A stretch of DNA of 64,000 bases from CAWBOV01 sp963790525. GTDB lineage: Bacteria > Actinomycetota > Actinomycetes > Mycobacteriales > Jatrophihabitantaceae. The translations under genes and the position numbers were made by a program. This document shows, piece after piece, positions 54,621 to 63,182 of this stretch (position 1 is the stretch's first letter; each line of letters starts with the position of its first letter). The stretch spans positions 248,001-312,000 of the forward strand of contig CAWBOV010000003.1 in the NCBI GenBank assembly GCA_963790525.1, given 5' to 3'. The notes below the pieces were generated by a model. That model saw nothing but the letters and a program-made list of their open reading frames with translations. It had not been told where the DNA came from and ran no database searches.

Positions 54621-55447
54621 CAGTGCAGGGTCGCCACGACCTCGGTCGCGGTGGCCTGAGCGGCCTTCCAGCCGCTGGTGCGTGACCACGTCCCGCCGGC
54701 GTAGCTGACGGCGTCGATACCCATGCGGTCGGCGTTGGCCACCAGCCAGGCGGCCGTGATCGCGCCGGCGCCGGGGACGGTGATCCGCCGGCCCGCGACG
54801 GTCGGCGTGCTCACGGGCAGCTGCGAGGCCAGCAGCCGGGTGACGTCCTGGGCGGACGCGACCTCGGTGGGCGACGGGAACGAGCAGCTGATGCCGCGCG
54901 CCACCGTGCCCGTCAGCGCGTCCGCCATCGCCTGGGCCTGGGGCTCGTGCTTGGCGTAGGCGGTGCCGTCGGCGGAGATCTGCACCTGCTGGATGACGTC
55001 GGCGAGCTGGCCGGTCTTCCAGTTCGGCACCTTCACCAGCGCGTCCAGGAACGCGCCCGTCGCGAACGTGACGTCGGCGAGCTGCTCCTTCTTGCCCCAC
55101 CCCTGTGACGGCCGCTGTTGCAGCACCCCCACGGAGTCCCGGTCGCCCTGACCCGATGGGATGTTGGTGAGCTTCGACTCCTGCAGCCCCGCGGCCAGCA
55201 CCAGGACGGCCGCGCGCTCGGGCAGTTTGCGCGTCGTCACCACCGAGACCATCTCCGCCGCCGTGGACGCCTGGTCGGTGCTGGTGCGGTACGAGCCGAA
55301 CGAGCACCCGGTGTCGACCCGGTCGGCGACCTTCGCCCACAGCGCCCGCACCCCGAACCCCGCCGCGACGACGAGGACCGCCACGACGAGCAGGGACAGG
55401 CCACGCCCGGACCGGGCGCCGCCTCCTGCTCTGGTACTGCCTGCCAT
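54620..55447 (-). CDS. Membrane-anchored lysozyme-like protein
   Basis: This 275-residue protein has an N-terminal membrane segment (LSLLVVAVLVVAAGFGVRAL) and an extracytoplasmic domain. The central block LVLAAGLQESKLTNIPSGQG followed by DSVGVLQQRPSQGWG is characteristic of a widespread actinobacterial family with a lytic-transglycosylase-like fold, often misannotated as heavy-metal transporter. The glutamate in QESKL is at the position of the lysozyme catalytic acid. AYAKHEPQAQAMADALTG closes the fold, and a C-terminal segment of about 75 residues resembles a cell-surface D-Ala or hydrolase accessory region. It probably acts on peptidoglycan. It ends at the tandem-repeat hairpin and is followed upstream by dapD on the same strand. 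Confidence 0.68.
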   Translation of the reverse strand: MAGSTRAGGGARSGRGLSLLVVAVLVVAAGFGVRALWAKVADRVDTGCSFGSYRTSTDQASTAAEMVSVVTTRKLPERAAVLVLAAGLQESKLTNIPSGQGDRDSVGVLQQRPSQGWGKKEQLADVTFATGAFLDALVKVPNWKTGQLADVIQQVQISADGTAYAKHEPQAQAMADALTGTVARGISCSFPSPTEVASAQDVTRLLASQLPVSTPTVAGRRITVPGAGAITAAWLVANADRMGIDAVSYAGGTWSRTSGWKAAQATATEVVATLH

Positions 55448-55459
55448 GTGTCGCCGCGC

Positions 55460-56389
55460 TCAGGCGTTGGCGTGCAGGGCGCTGTTCAGCTCGATGCCGA
55501 CCCCGCTGCGAGCGACGGCCTCCAGCGCGCCGGACACGCTGTTGCGCCAGAAGGTCAGCGAGTCCTGGCCGGACAGCTCCCTCGCCTTCACCACGCGGCC
55601 GTCGCGCAGGGTGATCTTCGAACCCGGTGTGATGTAGCAGCCCGCTTCCACGACGCAGTCGTTGCCGAGTGAGATCCCGATGCCGGCGTTGGCGCCCAGC
55701 AGGCAGCGCTCGCCGATCGAGATCATGTCCTTGCCGCCGCCGGAGAGCGTCCCGGCGATCGACGCGCCACCCCCGATGTCGGAGCCGTCGCCGACCACGA
55801 CACCCGCCGAGATACGCCCCTCGACCATGGAGGTCCCGAGCGTGCCGGCGTTGTAGTTGACGAACCCCTCGTGCATCACCGTCGTGCCCACGGCCAGGTG
55901 GGCGCCCAGCCGGACCCGGTCGGCGTCGGCGATCCGTACCCCGGCGGGGAGCACGTAGTCGGTCATCCGCGGGAACTTGTCGACGCCGAACACCTGCAGG
56001 GCGCCGCGGGCGCGCAGCCGGAGCCGCGTGGCCTCGAAGCCCTCGACGGCGCACGGCCCGGCACTGGTCCACACGACGTTGGGCAGCGCCCCGAAGATGC
56101 CGTCGAGGTTGATCGACCGGGGCACGACGAGACGGTGGGAGAGCAGGTGCAGGCGCAGGTAGACGTCGGCGGTGTCGGCGGGCGGCGCGTCCAGATCGAT
56201 GCTGCGCAGGACCACCTCGGTGCGCACCCGGCGCTCGCTGTCGGACCCGGCGAGCGCGGCCAGGTCCGCCGGTGCCTGGGGGTCGTCGGGTGCCGGGCCG
56301 AGCGCAGGCTGGGGGTACCACGTGTCGAGAACGGTGGCGGAGTCGTCGGTGAGGGTGGCCAGGCCGAAGCCCCAAGCGGTGCGAGTCAC
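55460..56389 (-). CDS. dapD: 2,3,4,5-tetrahydropyridine-2,6-dicarboxylate N-succinyltransferase DapD
   Basis: DapD succinylates tetrahydrodipicolinate in the lysine/meso-DAP pathway. The 309-residue protein is the actinobacterial type: AWGFGLATLTDD start, LDTWYP, then a left-handed beta-helix of hexapeptide repeats with HEGFVNYNAGTLGTSMVEGR, VGDGSDIGGGASIAGTLSGG and CLLGANAGIGISLGNDCVVEAG. The MVEGRIS glutamate is the catalytic acid in this group. GTG 56389 lies seven bases after TACCGT on the minus strand (56397-56402), a leaderless start. It is divergent from dapE, 109 bases away, so the two succinyl-pathway genes are probably co-regulated. Confidence 0.94.
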   Translation of the reverse strand: MTRTAWGFGLATLTDDSATVLDTWYPQPALGPAPDDPQAPADLAALAGSDSERRVRTEVVLRSIDLDAPPADTADVYLRLHLLSHRLVVPRSINLDGIFGALPNVVWTSAGPCAVEGFEATRLRLRARGALQVFGVDKFPRMTDYVLPAGVRIADADRVRLGAHLAVGTTVMHEGFVNYNAGTLGTSMVEGRISAGVVVGDGSDIGGGASIAGTLSGGGKDMISIGERCLLGANAGIGISLGNDCVVEAGCYITPGSKITLRDGRVVKARELSGQDSLTFWRNSVSGALEAVARSGVGIELNSALHANA

Positions 56390-56498
56390 GACGGCTACGG
56401 TACCGGCGCCGATGTAGGCCGGGGATAAGCGACGACGGAGGGTCGCGGACCCGCGGATGCAGTTCGGTGACCGCGGCAGCGTCAGTAGGCTGCCTGTC

Positions 56499-57582
56499 GT
56501 GACGACCTCGCTCGACCTCGCCGCGGACGCGGGCGCACTCACCGCCGCGCTCGTCGACGTGGCGTCGGTGTCCGGCGACGAGGCCCGGCTGGCCGATCTG
56601 GTCGAGCAGGCGCTCCGGCCGCTGTCCGGCCTGACCGTCTGGCGCCGCGGCAACGTCGTGGGCGCGCACACCTCGCTCGGGCGCCCCCACCGGGTGATCC
56701 TGGCCGGCCACCTGGACACCGTGCCCATCGCCGACAATCTCCCCTCGCGGGTCGAGGGCGAGCGGCTGTTCGGCTGCGGGACCACGGACATGAAGTCCGG
56801 GGACGCGGTGGCGCTGCGGGCGGCTCATCTGCGTCGGGACCGGCGCCCTGGATCCGGCCGTGGACATCACCTGGGTGTTCTACGACTGCGAGGAGATCGA
56901 AGCGTCCCGCAACGGCCTGAAGGCGCTCGTCGAGCAGGAGCCCGAGCGGCTGGCCGGGGATCTGGCGGTGCTGCTGGAGCCCACCAACGGGCTGGTCGAG
57001 GGCGGTTGCCAGGGCACGATGCGTGCCGTCGTCCGGACCACCGGACGGCGGGCGCACTCGGCGCGGTCGTGGCTCGGCGTCAACGCGATCCATGCCGCCG
57101 CGCCGATCCTGGCGCTGCTGGCCGACCATCGCGCCCGCGAGGTCACTGTCGACGGACTGCTCTACCGCGAAGGGCTCAACGCGGTGGCCGTCCACGGCGG
57201 GGTCGCGGGCAACGTCATCCCCGACGAGTGCGCGGTCACCGTCAACTACCGCTTCGCGCCCGACCGCGACGAGGCGGCGGCGGGGGAGTACCTGCGGGAC
57301 CTGTTCGCGGACTGGGAGCTGGAGATCGTCGACTCCGCCCCGTCGGCCCGTCCCGGCCTGGACGCACCGCTGGCCCGGGCCTTCGCCGCCGCGGTGGGCG
57401 GCGAGCCGCAGGCCAAGCTCGGCTGGACGGACGTGGCCCGGTTCAGCGCCCTGGGCATTCCCGCCGTGAACTTCGGCCCGGGCGACCCGAACCTCGCCCA
57501 CACCCGTGAGGAGTACGTCGAGCTGCCCCTCGTCGCCGCCGCGGAGGCCGCGCTCGTCAGGTTCCTGGGTGGTTGCGCGTGA
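56499..57582 (+). CDS. dapE: Succinyl-diaminopimelate desuccinylase DapE, one frameshift
   Basis: DapE hydrolyses N-succinyl-LL-DAP, giving LL-DAP for peptidoglycan and lysine. This M20 metallopeptidase of about 360 residues shows ILAGHLDTVP near 74, GTTDMKSGDAVALR near 100, YDCEEIEASRNGLKAL, RRAHSARSWLGVNAIH in the dimerisation domain and NFGPGDPNLAHTREEYV at the end, covering all the metal ligands. One extra base near 56832 splits it; the joined reading HLVGTGALDPAVDITWVFYD is seamless. GTG 56499 lies seven bases after TAGGCT (56486-56491), a leaderless start facing that of dapD. Confidence 0.92.
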
Positions 57583-57615
57583 GTACCGCCGCCGTCATCG
57601 CTAGCGTGACGCACC

Positions 57616-58470
57616 GTGACTGACGCATCGGAGCAGGAACCGGGCGAGGGGGCGGCCGCGGCCCGCCCGGCCGAGCGGCTGCGCGGCCCGGTCGTACTGC
57701 GCCGCGAGCAGATCGGCACCGGCGGCCCGGGGACCACCGACCAGCGCCTGCTCGACTCGCGCGGGCCGTCGGACTGGGTGCACACCGACCCGTGGCGGGT
57801 GCTGCGGATCCAGTCGGAGTTCGTCGAGGGCTTCGGGCTGCTCGCCCAGCTCCCGCGGGCGGTGTCGGTCTTCGGCTCCGCGCGCACCCCGCGCGACCAC
57901 CCCGAGTACGCGGCCGCCCAGCAGCTCGGCGGCGCCCTGGCCCGGGCCGGGTTCGCCGTCATCACCGGCGGTGGGCCCGGAGCGATGGAGGCGGCCAACC
58001 GCGGCGCCTCGGAGGCGGGCGGGGTGTCGGTGGGGCTCGGGATCGAACTGCCCTTCGAGCAGCGCCTGAACGACTGGGTCGACATCGGCGTGAACTTCCG
58101 GTACTTCTTCGCCCGCAAGACGATGTTCGTGAAGTACGCGCAGGCCTTCGTCATCATGCCGGGCGGGTTCGGCACGCTCGACGAGCTGTTCGAGGCGCTG
58201 ACCCTGGTCCAGACCCGCAAGGTCACCCGGTTCCCGGTGTTCCTCTACGGCACCGAGTACTGGGGCGGGCTGATGGACTGGATCCGCGGGACGCTGCTGC
58301 CGGCGGGCAAGATCACCGCCCCGGACGTCGACCTGATGCGCACGACCGACGACGTCGACGAGATCGTCCGGGTCATCGTGGAATCGCACTCGGCCGGCTC
58401 GGAACTGGAGATCATCGAGCAGGCCTCCTACCGCGGGGCCGCGCACGCCGCACCCACGGACTACCCGTAG
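57616..58470 (+). CDS. LOG-family protein (TIGR00730-type), longer paralogue
   Basis: This 284-residue protein has the Lonely-Guy fold: AVSVFGSARTPRDHPEY, VITGGGPGAMEAANRGA near 117 and VIMPGGFGTLDELFEAL near 178. LOG enzymes are phosphoribohydrolases that release free cytokinin-type bases from nucleoside 5'-monophosphates; in bacteria the physiological substrate is usually unknown. An N-terminal extension of about 75 residues (RLRGPVVLRREQIGTG) is common in this actinobacterial group next to dapE. TAGCGT at 57602-57607 precedes GTG 57616 by eight bases. Its stop overlaps the second, shorter LOG gene by one base. Confidence 0.85.
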   Translation: MTDASEQEPGEGAAAARPAERLRGPVVLRREQIGTGGPGTTDQRLLDSRGPSDWVHTDPWRVLRIQSEFVEGFGLLAQLPRAVSVFGSARTPRDHPEYAAAQQLGGALARAGFAVITGGGPGAMEAANRGASEAGGVSVGLGIELPFEQRLNDWVDIGVNFRYFFARKTMFVKYAQAFVIMPGGFGTLDELFEALTLVQTRKVTRFPVFLYGTEYWGGLMDWIRGTLLPAGKITAPDVDLMRTTDDVDEIVRVIVESHSAGSELEIIEQASYRGAAHAAPTDYP

Positions 58471-59015
58471 TGGCCGCGGTCTGCGTGTTCTGCGCCTCGT
58501 CGGAGGCGATCGACCCGAGCCACGTCGCGCTCGCCGCCGCGGTGGGCACGGAGCTGGCCCGCCGCGGTCACTCGCTCGTGTCCGGCGGCGGCAGCGTGTC
58601 GATGATGGGTGCGGTCGCGGCGGCCGCGCGTGCCGGCGGCGCCCGGACGGTGGGCGTCATCCCGCAGCAGCTCGTCGACTGGGAGGTCGCCGACCACGAC
58701 GCCGACGAGCTGATCGTCGTGCAGACGATGCGCGAGCGCAAACAGCGGATGGACGCCCTCGCCGACGCCTTCCTCATCCTGCCCGGCGGGCTCGGGACCC
58801 TCGAGGAGATGTTCGAGGTCTGGACCTCGCGGTCGCTGGGAATGCACGTCAAGCCGGTCGTCGTCCTCGATCCGGACGACCACTACACGCCGTTGTGGGC
58901 CGCGCTGGAGACGATGGTCGGCACCGGGTTCGTGCGGGCCGCCGCGTTCGACTCCGTGGTCGGGGTCCGCTCGGTGGGCGAGGCCTTCGAGCAGCTCGCC
59001 CGCGACCTTCCGTAG
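58470..59015 (+). CDS. LOG-family protein, shorter paralogue
   Basis: This 181-residue protein has the compact LOG layout: VCVFCASSEAIDPSH, LVSGGGSVSMMGAVAAAA and the catalytic-loop signature RMDALADAFLILPGGLGTLEEMFEVW. The conserved arginine and PGGxGTxxE motif are intact. It matches the shorter TIGR00730 family that includes verified cytokinin riboside phosphate phosphoribohydrolases, and is closer to those than the upstream paralogue. GTG 58470 overlaps the previous stop (TAGTG), so the two LOG proteins are made together. A tandem LOG pair after dapE is a repeated actinobacterial arrangement; substrates remain inferred. Confidence 0.87.
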   Translation: MAAVCVFCASSEAIDPSHVALAAAVGTELARRGHSLVSGGGSVSMMGAVAAAARAGGARTVGVIPQQLVDWEVADHDADELIVVQTMRERKQRMDALADAFLILPGGLGTLEEMFEVWTSRSLGMHVKPVVVLDPDDHYTPLWAALETMVGTGFVRAAAFDSVVGVRSVGEAFEQLARDLP

Positions 59016-59025
59016 AGTCCGCGTG

Positions 59026-59724
59026 GTGACAGACTCCGATTTCCCGCTGGCCGGGCGGATCTTCGACGCCGTCCTGTTCGACTTCGACGGGACCCTCGCC
59101 GACAGCACTCCCGCGGTCAACCGCTCGTGGCTGCAGTGGGCGGAGGAGTTCGGCATCCCGCCGGAGAGCCTGCTCGGCAACCACGGACTGCCCTCGGCGT
59201 CGATCGTGCAGATCCAGATCGACCGGGGCCACCTCGCCGCGGAGCGCAAGGACGAGGCCGTCGCGCGCATCGACCAGCTGGAGATCGAGGACCACGACGG
59301 CGTCATCCCGCTGCCCGGCGCGATCGCCGCGCTGGCCTCCCTGCCGGACGGGCGCGCGGCCATCGTCACCTCGTGCAGCGGGCCCCTGGTCGCGACGCGG
59401 CTGCGGGTCAGCGGGATCACCCCGCCGGGCGTGCTCGTCAGCGCCGATCAGCTCACCCGCGGCAAGCCCGACCCCGAGGGGTACCTGACGGCGGCCGCGA
59501 AGCTCGGCGCGGATCCGACCCGGTGCCTGGTGATCGAGGACGCTCCCGGCGGGCTGGCGGCCGGCCGTGCCGCGGGCGCCACCACCCTCGCTGTCACGAC
59601 GACCAGCAGCCCCGACGAGCTGGACGCGGATGCGATCATCGGCACCCTCGTCGACGTGCGCTTCTCGGTGGACGCCGACGGAGTGCGCGTCCACCGCGTC
59701 GGAGCCGGCGCGAACGCCACCTAG
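59026..59724 (+). CDS. HAD-superfamily phosphatase
   Basis: This 232-residue HAD hydrolase of subfamily IA has motif I VLFDFDGTLADSTPAVNRSW near 15, a helical cap (about 30-95), motif II IVTSCSGPLVATRL, motif III lysine in RGKPDPEGYLTAAAKLG and motif IV VIEDAPGGLAAGRAAGA. The sequence resembles sugar-phosphate or glycerol-phosphate phosphatases and beta-phosphoglucomutase-like proteins; substrate cannot be assigned. GTG 59026 was preferred over GTG 59023 because TAGAGT (59013-59018) then lies seven bases upstream, matching other leaderless starts. The stop codon overlaps the -10 box of folC. Confidence 0.83.
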   Translation: MTDSDFPLAGRIFDAVLFDFDGTLADSTPAVNRSWLQWAEEFGIPPESLLGNHGLPSASIVQIQIDRGHLAAERKDEAVARIDQLEIEDHDGVIPLPGAIAALASLPDGRAAIVTSCSGPLVATRLRVSGITPPGVLVSADQLTRGKPDPEGYLTAAAKLGADPTRCLVIEDAPGGLAAGRAAGATTLAVTTTSSPDELDADAIIGTLVDVRFSVDADGVRVHRVGAGANAT

Positions 59725-59735
59725 ACTCAGCAGCT

Positions 59736-61097
59736 GTGGCCGCCCAGTCGAACAGGACCGATACCGCCCTGCGTGAGGTCGAAGCGGCGATCACCGGCCG
59801 GTGGGGCGAGGGTCGCATGGACCCGACCCTGGACCGCATCCGCGCCCTGCTGGACCTGCTCGGCGATCCGCAGCGGGCCTACCGCTCGATCCACCTGACC
59901 GGGACCAACGGCAAGACGACCACGGCCCGGATGGTGGAGGAGCTGATCCGCGGCTTCGGGCTGCGGACGGGGCGGTTCACCAGCCCCCACCTGAGCAGCA
60001 TCACCGAGCGCATCGTCCTCGACGGCGAGCCGATCGACGCGCAGACCTTCGTCGACACCTACACCGAGCTCGAGCCGTACATCGCGCTCGTCGACGCCGA
60101 CAACGAGATCAAGCTCAGCTTCTTCGAGATCATCACCGCGATGGCCTTCGCCGCCTTCGCCGATGCACCGGTGGACGTCGCGGTGGTCGAGGTCGGGCTG
60201 GGCGGCGCGTGGGACGCGACGAACCAGATCGACGCGGAGATCGCTGTCATCACCCCGATCGGGCTGGACCACATGAACTTCCTCGGCAACTCCCTGGCCG
60301 AGATCGCCAGGGAGAAGTCGGGCATCATCGCGGCCGGGGCCACCGCCATCCTGGCCGCGCAGCCGGCCGAGGCCGCAGCCGAGCTGCTCGTGCGCTGCGT
60401 CGACGTCGGTGCCACGGTCGCCCGGGAGGGCCTGGAGTTCGGGGTGCTGGAGCGGCAGGTCGCGCTGGGCGGGCAGCTGCTGAACCTGCAGGGACTCGGC
60501 GGGGTGTACGAGGACGTCTTCGTGCCGCTCTTCGGCGGGTACCAGGCTCAGAACGCGGCCTGCGCCCTGGCCGCGGTCGAGGTCTTCTTCGGCATCGACG
60601 GCACCACCGGGACGCTGGATCAGGACGTCGTGCGGGAGGCCTTCGCCAACGTGCGATCACCGGGGCGGCTGGAGACCGTGCGGGCGACCCCGACCGTGCT
60701 GATCGACTCAACGCACAACCCCGCCGGGATGACCGCCACCGTCGAGGCGCTGAGCGACAGCTTCGACTTCCGGCGCCTCGTCGTCGTGGTGGCGATCCTC
60801 GCCGACAAGGACGCCCGCGGCATGCTGGAGCTGCTCGAGCCGGTGGCCGACCAGCTGGTCGTGACCGAGAACCACTCGAGCCGGTCGATGCCGGCCGATG
60901 ACCTCGCGATGATCGCCGTGGACATCTTCGGCCCCGATCGGGTCACGGTGGAGACCCGCCTCGACGGCGCGCTCGACGCCGCGATCCGCCTCGCCGAGGA
61001 GGATTCCGGCGACTACCTCAGCGGTGCGGGCGTGCTGGTGACCGGCTCGGTGGTGACGGCCGGGGAGGCGCGTCAGCTGCTGGGCACCGACCGGTGA
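59736..61097 (+). CDS. folC: Bifunctional folylpolyglutamate / dihydrofolate synthase FolC
   Basis: This 453-residue Mur-ligase-type enzyme adds glutamates to folates. It shows RAYRSIHLTGTNGKTTTARM (P-loop near 55), GRFTSPHLSSITERI, EVGLGGAWDATNQIDAEIAVIT and the ATP/metal-site LDHMNFLGNSLAEIAREKSGI. Later blocks include SPGRLETVRATPTVLIDSTHNPAGM and VVVVAILADKDARGML. Length and motifs are complete. GTG 59736 lies eight bases after TAGACT (59722-59727), suggesting a leaderless transcript whose -10 box contains the stop of the preceding gene. Its stop overlaps the GTG of the next membrane gene (GTGA), as in other actinomycetes. Confidence 0.93.
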   Translation: MAAQSNRTDTALREVEAAITGRWGEGRMDPTLDRIRALLDLLGDPQRAYRSIHLTGTNGKTTTARMVEELIRGFGLRTGRFTSPHLSSITERIVLDGEPIDAQTFVDTYTELEPYIALVDADNEIKLSFFEIITAMAFAAFADAPVDVAVVEVGLGGAWDATNQIDAEIAVITPIGLDHMNFLGNSLAEIAREKSGIIAAGATAILAAQPAEAAAELLVRCVDVGATVAREGLEFGVLERQVALGGQLLNLQGLGGVYEDVFVPLFGGYQAQNAACALAAVEVFFGIDGTTGTLDQDVVREAFANVRSPGRLETVRATPTVLIDSTHNPAGMTATVEALSDSFDFRRLVVVVAILADKDARGMLELLEPVADQLVVTENHSSRSMPADDLAMIAVDIFGPDRVTVETRLDGALDAAIRLAEEDSGDYLSGAGVLVTGSVVTAGEARQLLGTDR

Positions 61098-61518
61098 GCG
61101 ACCCGACGACTCCCGCGGCGGCCCCGGATCCGGCCGAGCTGGCCCGCTGGATCGAGCAGCGCCGCGTCAAGGCCAATCGCGCCACCCGGGGCGTGCTCGC
61201 CGCCCTGCTGTGCCTGGAAGCGATCATCGTGCTGCTCGTCCCGCGGGCGATCGCGCAGACCTCGACCGGCCTGGACACCACCAAGACCGTGCTGCTCGTC
61301 GCCCTGGCCGTGGTCCTGGTACTCGCCGGGGGCTGCTGCGGCGGCCGTGGGGGATCGGGCTCGGCTCGGTGCTGCAGCTGTTCGTGCTGGCGACCGGGAT
61401 CCTCGAACCGGTGATGTTCGGCGTCGGCGTGGTGTTCCTGTCGATCTGGATCTGGGTGCTGACGATGCGCCGCGATTTCGTCGGCACTCCCGGCGGCGCC
61501 CGCATGCTGATCTCCTGA
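61094..61518 (+). CDS. DUF4233-type membrane protein, one frameshift
   Basis: After repair this encodes about 141 residues with four hydrophobic segments: TRGVLAALLCLEAIIVLLVPRAIA, TKTVLLVALAVVLVLAG, LGSVLQLFVLATGIL and VMFGVGVVFLSIWIWVLTM. The folC-DUF4233-ndk order is conserved across actinomycetes, and the closing MRRDFV is typical. Reading frame changes at a run of five G near 61329, where six are expected; the rest is seamless. Function is unknown. It is translationally coupled to folC through a GTGA overlap. Confidence 0.8.
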
Positions 61519-61536
61519 CCCGTTAGGCTCCCGCGC

Positions 61537-61965
61537 GTGACAGAGCATCGAGCGCACCCTCGTCCTCGTCAAGCCCGACGGCTACTCCCGCGGGCTCACC
61601 GGCGCGATCCTGGCCCGCATCGAGGCCAAGGGCTACCGCCTCGTCGCGCTGGAGGTCAGGGTCCGGCCACCGCGGAGCTCCTGGCCGAGCACTACGCCGA
61701 GCACGTCGGCAAGCCCTTCTACGAGCCGCTGGTGGAGTTCATGTCCTCCGGGCCGGTGGTCGCGGCAGTGGTCGAGGGGCACCGCGCGATCGAGGGCTTC
61801 CGCTCCCTGGCCGGAGCGACCGACCCCACGGCCGCCGCGCCCGGCACGATCCGTGGCGACTTCGGCCGCGACTGGGGGCTCAAGGTCCAGCAGAACCTCG
61901 TCCACGGATCGGACGCGGTCGAGTCGGCGGCGCGCGAGATCGGGCTCTGGTTCCCTTCCCTGTAA
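61537..61965 (+). CDS. ndk: Nucleoside diphosphate kinase, two frameshifts
   Basis: Ndk balances nucleoside triphosphates by phosphohistidine transfer. Repaired, it has about 140 residues: ERTLVLVKPDGYSRGLTGAIL start, AELLAEHYAEHVGKPFYEPLVEFMSSGPVVA, and the active-site histidine in NLVHGSDAVESAAREIGLWF. An extra base near 61548 and a compensating change near 61668 put residues about 4-42 in another frame; the ends share one frame. Since ndk is highly conserved and all motifs are intact, sequencing error is the likely cause. GTG 61537 follows TAGGCT (61524-61529) by seven bases, a leaderless start. Confidence 0.92.
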   Translation: MTEHRAHPRPRQARRLLPRAHRRDPGPHRGQGLPPRRAGGQGPATAELLAEHYAEHVGKPFYEPLVEFMSSGPVVAAVVEGHRAIEGFRSLAGATDPTAAAPGTIRGDFGRDWGLKVQQNLVHGSDAVESAAREIGLWFPSL

Positions 61966-62126
61966 GGGGTTCGGCGCCCGCTGTGAATCGCCGGCGGCGC
62001 CGACCTTGGTCGCGGTGAACCGCGCGTCGCAACGCGGTTGTGGCCGTTTCGGCCCATACGATCCGGTGAGATCCGGCGTCCGTTCCGACGCTTGGACGCC
62101 GATCGATCGTGTGAGGACGTCGACCC

Positions 62127-63176
62127 GTGGCCTTCACCCCGCTGTCGCTGCTCGGAGGCGACCTGCTCGGCGGTGACCTGGCGGTCGATCTCGGCACCGC
62201 CAACACCCTGGTCTACGCGCGTGGCCGGGGGATCCTGCTCAACGAGCCGTCGGTGGTCGCCGTGGACACGGCGACGAACGTCGTCGTGGCGGTGGGCGCG
62301 GAGGCCAAGCAGATGATCGGCCGCACGCCGGGGCACATCAAGGCCGTCCGCCCACTGCAGGGCGGCGTGATCGACGACTACGAGATCGCGGCGGAGATGC
62401 TGCGCTACTTCGTCCGCAAGGTGGTGCGGCGCCGGATGTTCAGCGGTCCGCGCGTGATCGTGTGCGTCCCCAGCGGCATCACCGGTGTGGAACGCCGCGC
62501 GGTGAGCGAGTCGGCCTACGCCGCGGGGGCGCGCCGCGTGCACATCATCTCCGAGCCGATGGCCGCCGCGATCGGTGCCGGACTGCCCGTCAGCCAGGCC
62601 TGCGGCTCGATGATCGTCGACATCGGCGGGGGGACCACCGAGGTCGCTGTGATCGCCCTCGGCGGCATCGTCGCCAGCACCAGCCTGCGCGTCGCCGGCG
62701 ACGCGCTGGACCACGCCATCGTCGAGCACGTCCGAGCCCACTTCGCGATGCTCATCGGCGAGCGGACGGCCGAGGAACTCAAGATCTCCATCGGCACCGC
62801 CTACCCGGTGGCCGCCCAGCTCCGGGCCGAGATCCGCGGCCGCGATCTGGCCAGCGGCATGCCGCGCAACGTCACGATCAACGGCGACGAGCTGCGCCGC
62901 GCGATGGAGGGACCGCTGAACCAGATCGTCGGCGCCGTGCGCTCGACGCTGGACCGCTGCCCGCCCGAGCTCGCCGGGGACCTGGTCGCCCGCGGGATCG
63001 TGCTCACCGGCGGGGGCGCGCTCCTGCGCGGCCTGGCCGCACGCCTGCAGCACGAGATCGGCATCCCGGTCCTCGTCGCCGACCGGCCGCTGGACTCGGT
63101 CGTGCTGGGGACGGGCACGGTCGTCGAACACTTCGAGCACCTGCAGAAGGTGGTCGTGGACGGGCCACGGCGGTAA
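62127..63176 (+). CDS. mreB: Rod-shape determining actin-like protein MreB
   Basis: MreB forms membrane-bound filaments that guide lateral wall synthesis. The 349-residue protein has the actin-fold phosphate 1 loop AVDLGTANTLVYARGRGILL near 17, VVAVGAEAKQMIGRTPG, KVVRRRMFSGPRVIVCVPSG, phosphate 2 DIGGGTTEVAVIALGGIV near 168, and the adenosine loop GIVLTGGGALLRGL near 288. The membrane-binding N-terminal stretch is unusually Gly/Leu-rich (LSLLGGDLLGGDL). GTG 62127 has GAGGAC nine bases upstream; the 160 bases before it hold no gene. mreC follows six bases later. Many non-filamentous actinobacteria lack MreB, so its presence narrows the host. Confidence 0.94.
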   Translation: MAFTPLSLLGGDLLGGDLAVDLGTANTLVYARGRGILLNEPSVVAVDTATNVVVAVGAEAKQMIGRTPGHIKAVRPLQGGVIDDYEIAAEMLRYFVRKVVRRRMFSGPRVIVCVPSGITGVERRAVSESAYAAGARRVHIISEPMAAAIGAGLPVSQACGSMIVDIGGGTTEVAVIALGGIVASTSLRVAGDALDHAIVEHVRAHFAMLIGERTAEELKISIGTAYPVAAQLRAEIRGRDLASGMPRNVTINGDELRRAMEGPLNQIVGAVRSTLDRCPPELAGDLVARGIVLTGGGALLRGLAARLQHEIGIPVLVADRPLDSVVLGTGTVVEHFEHLQKVVVDGPRR

Positions 63177-63182
63177 CGCGCC

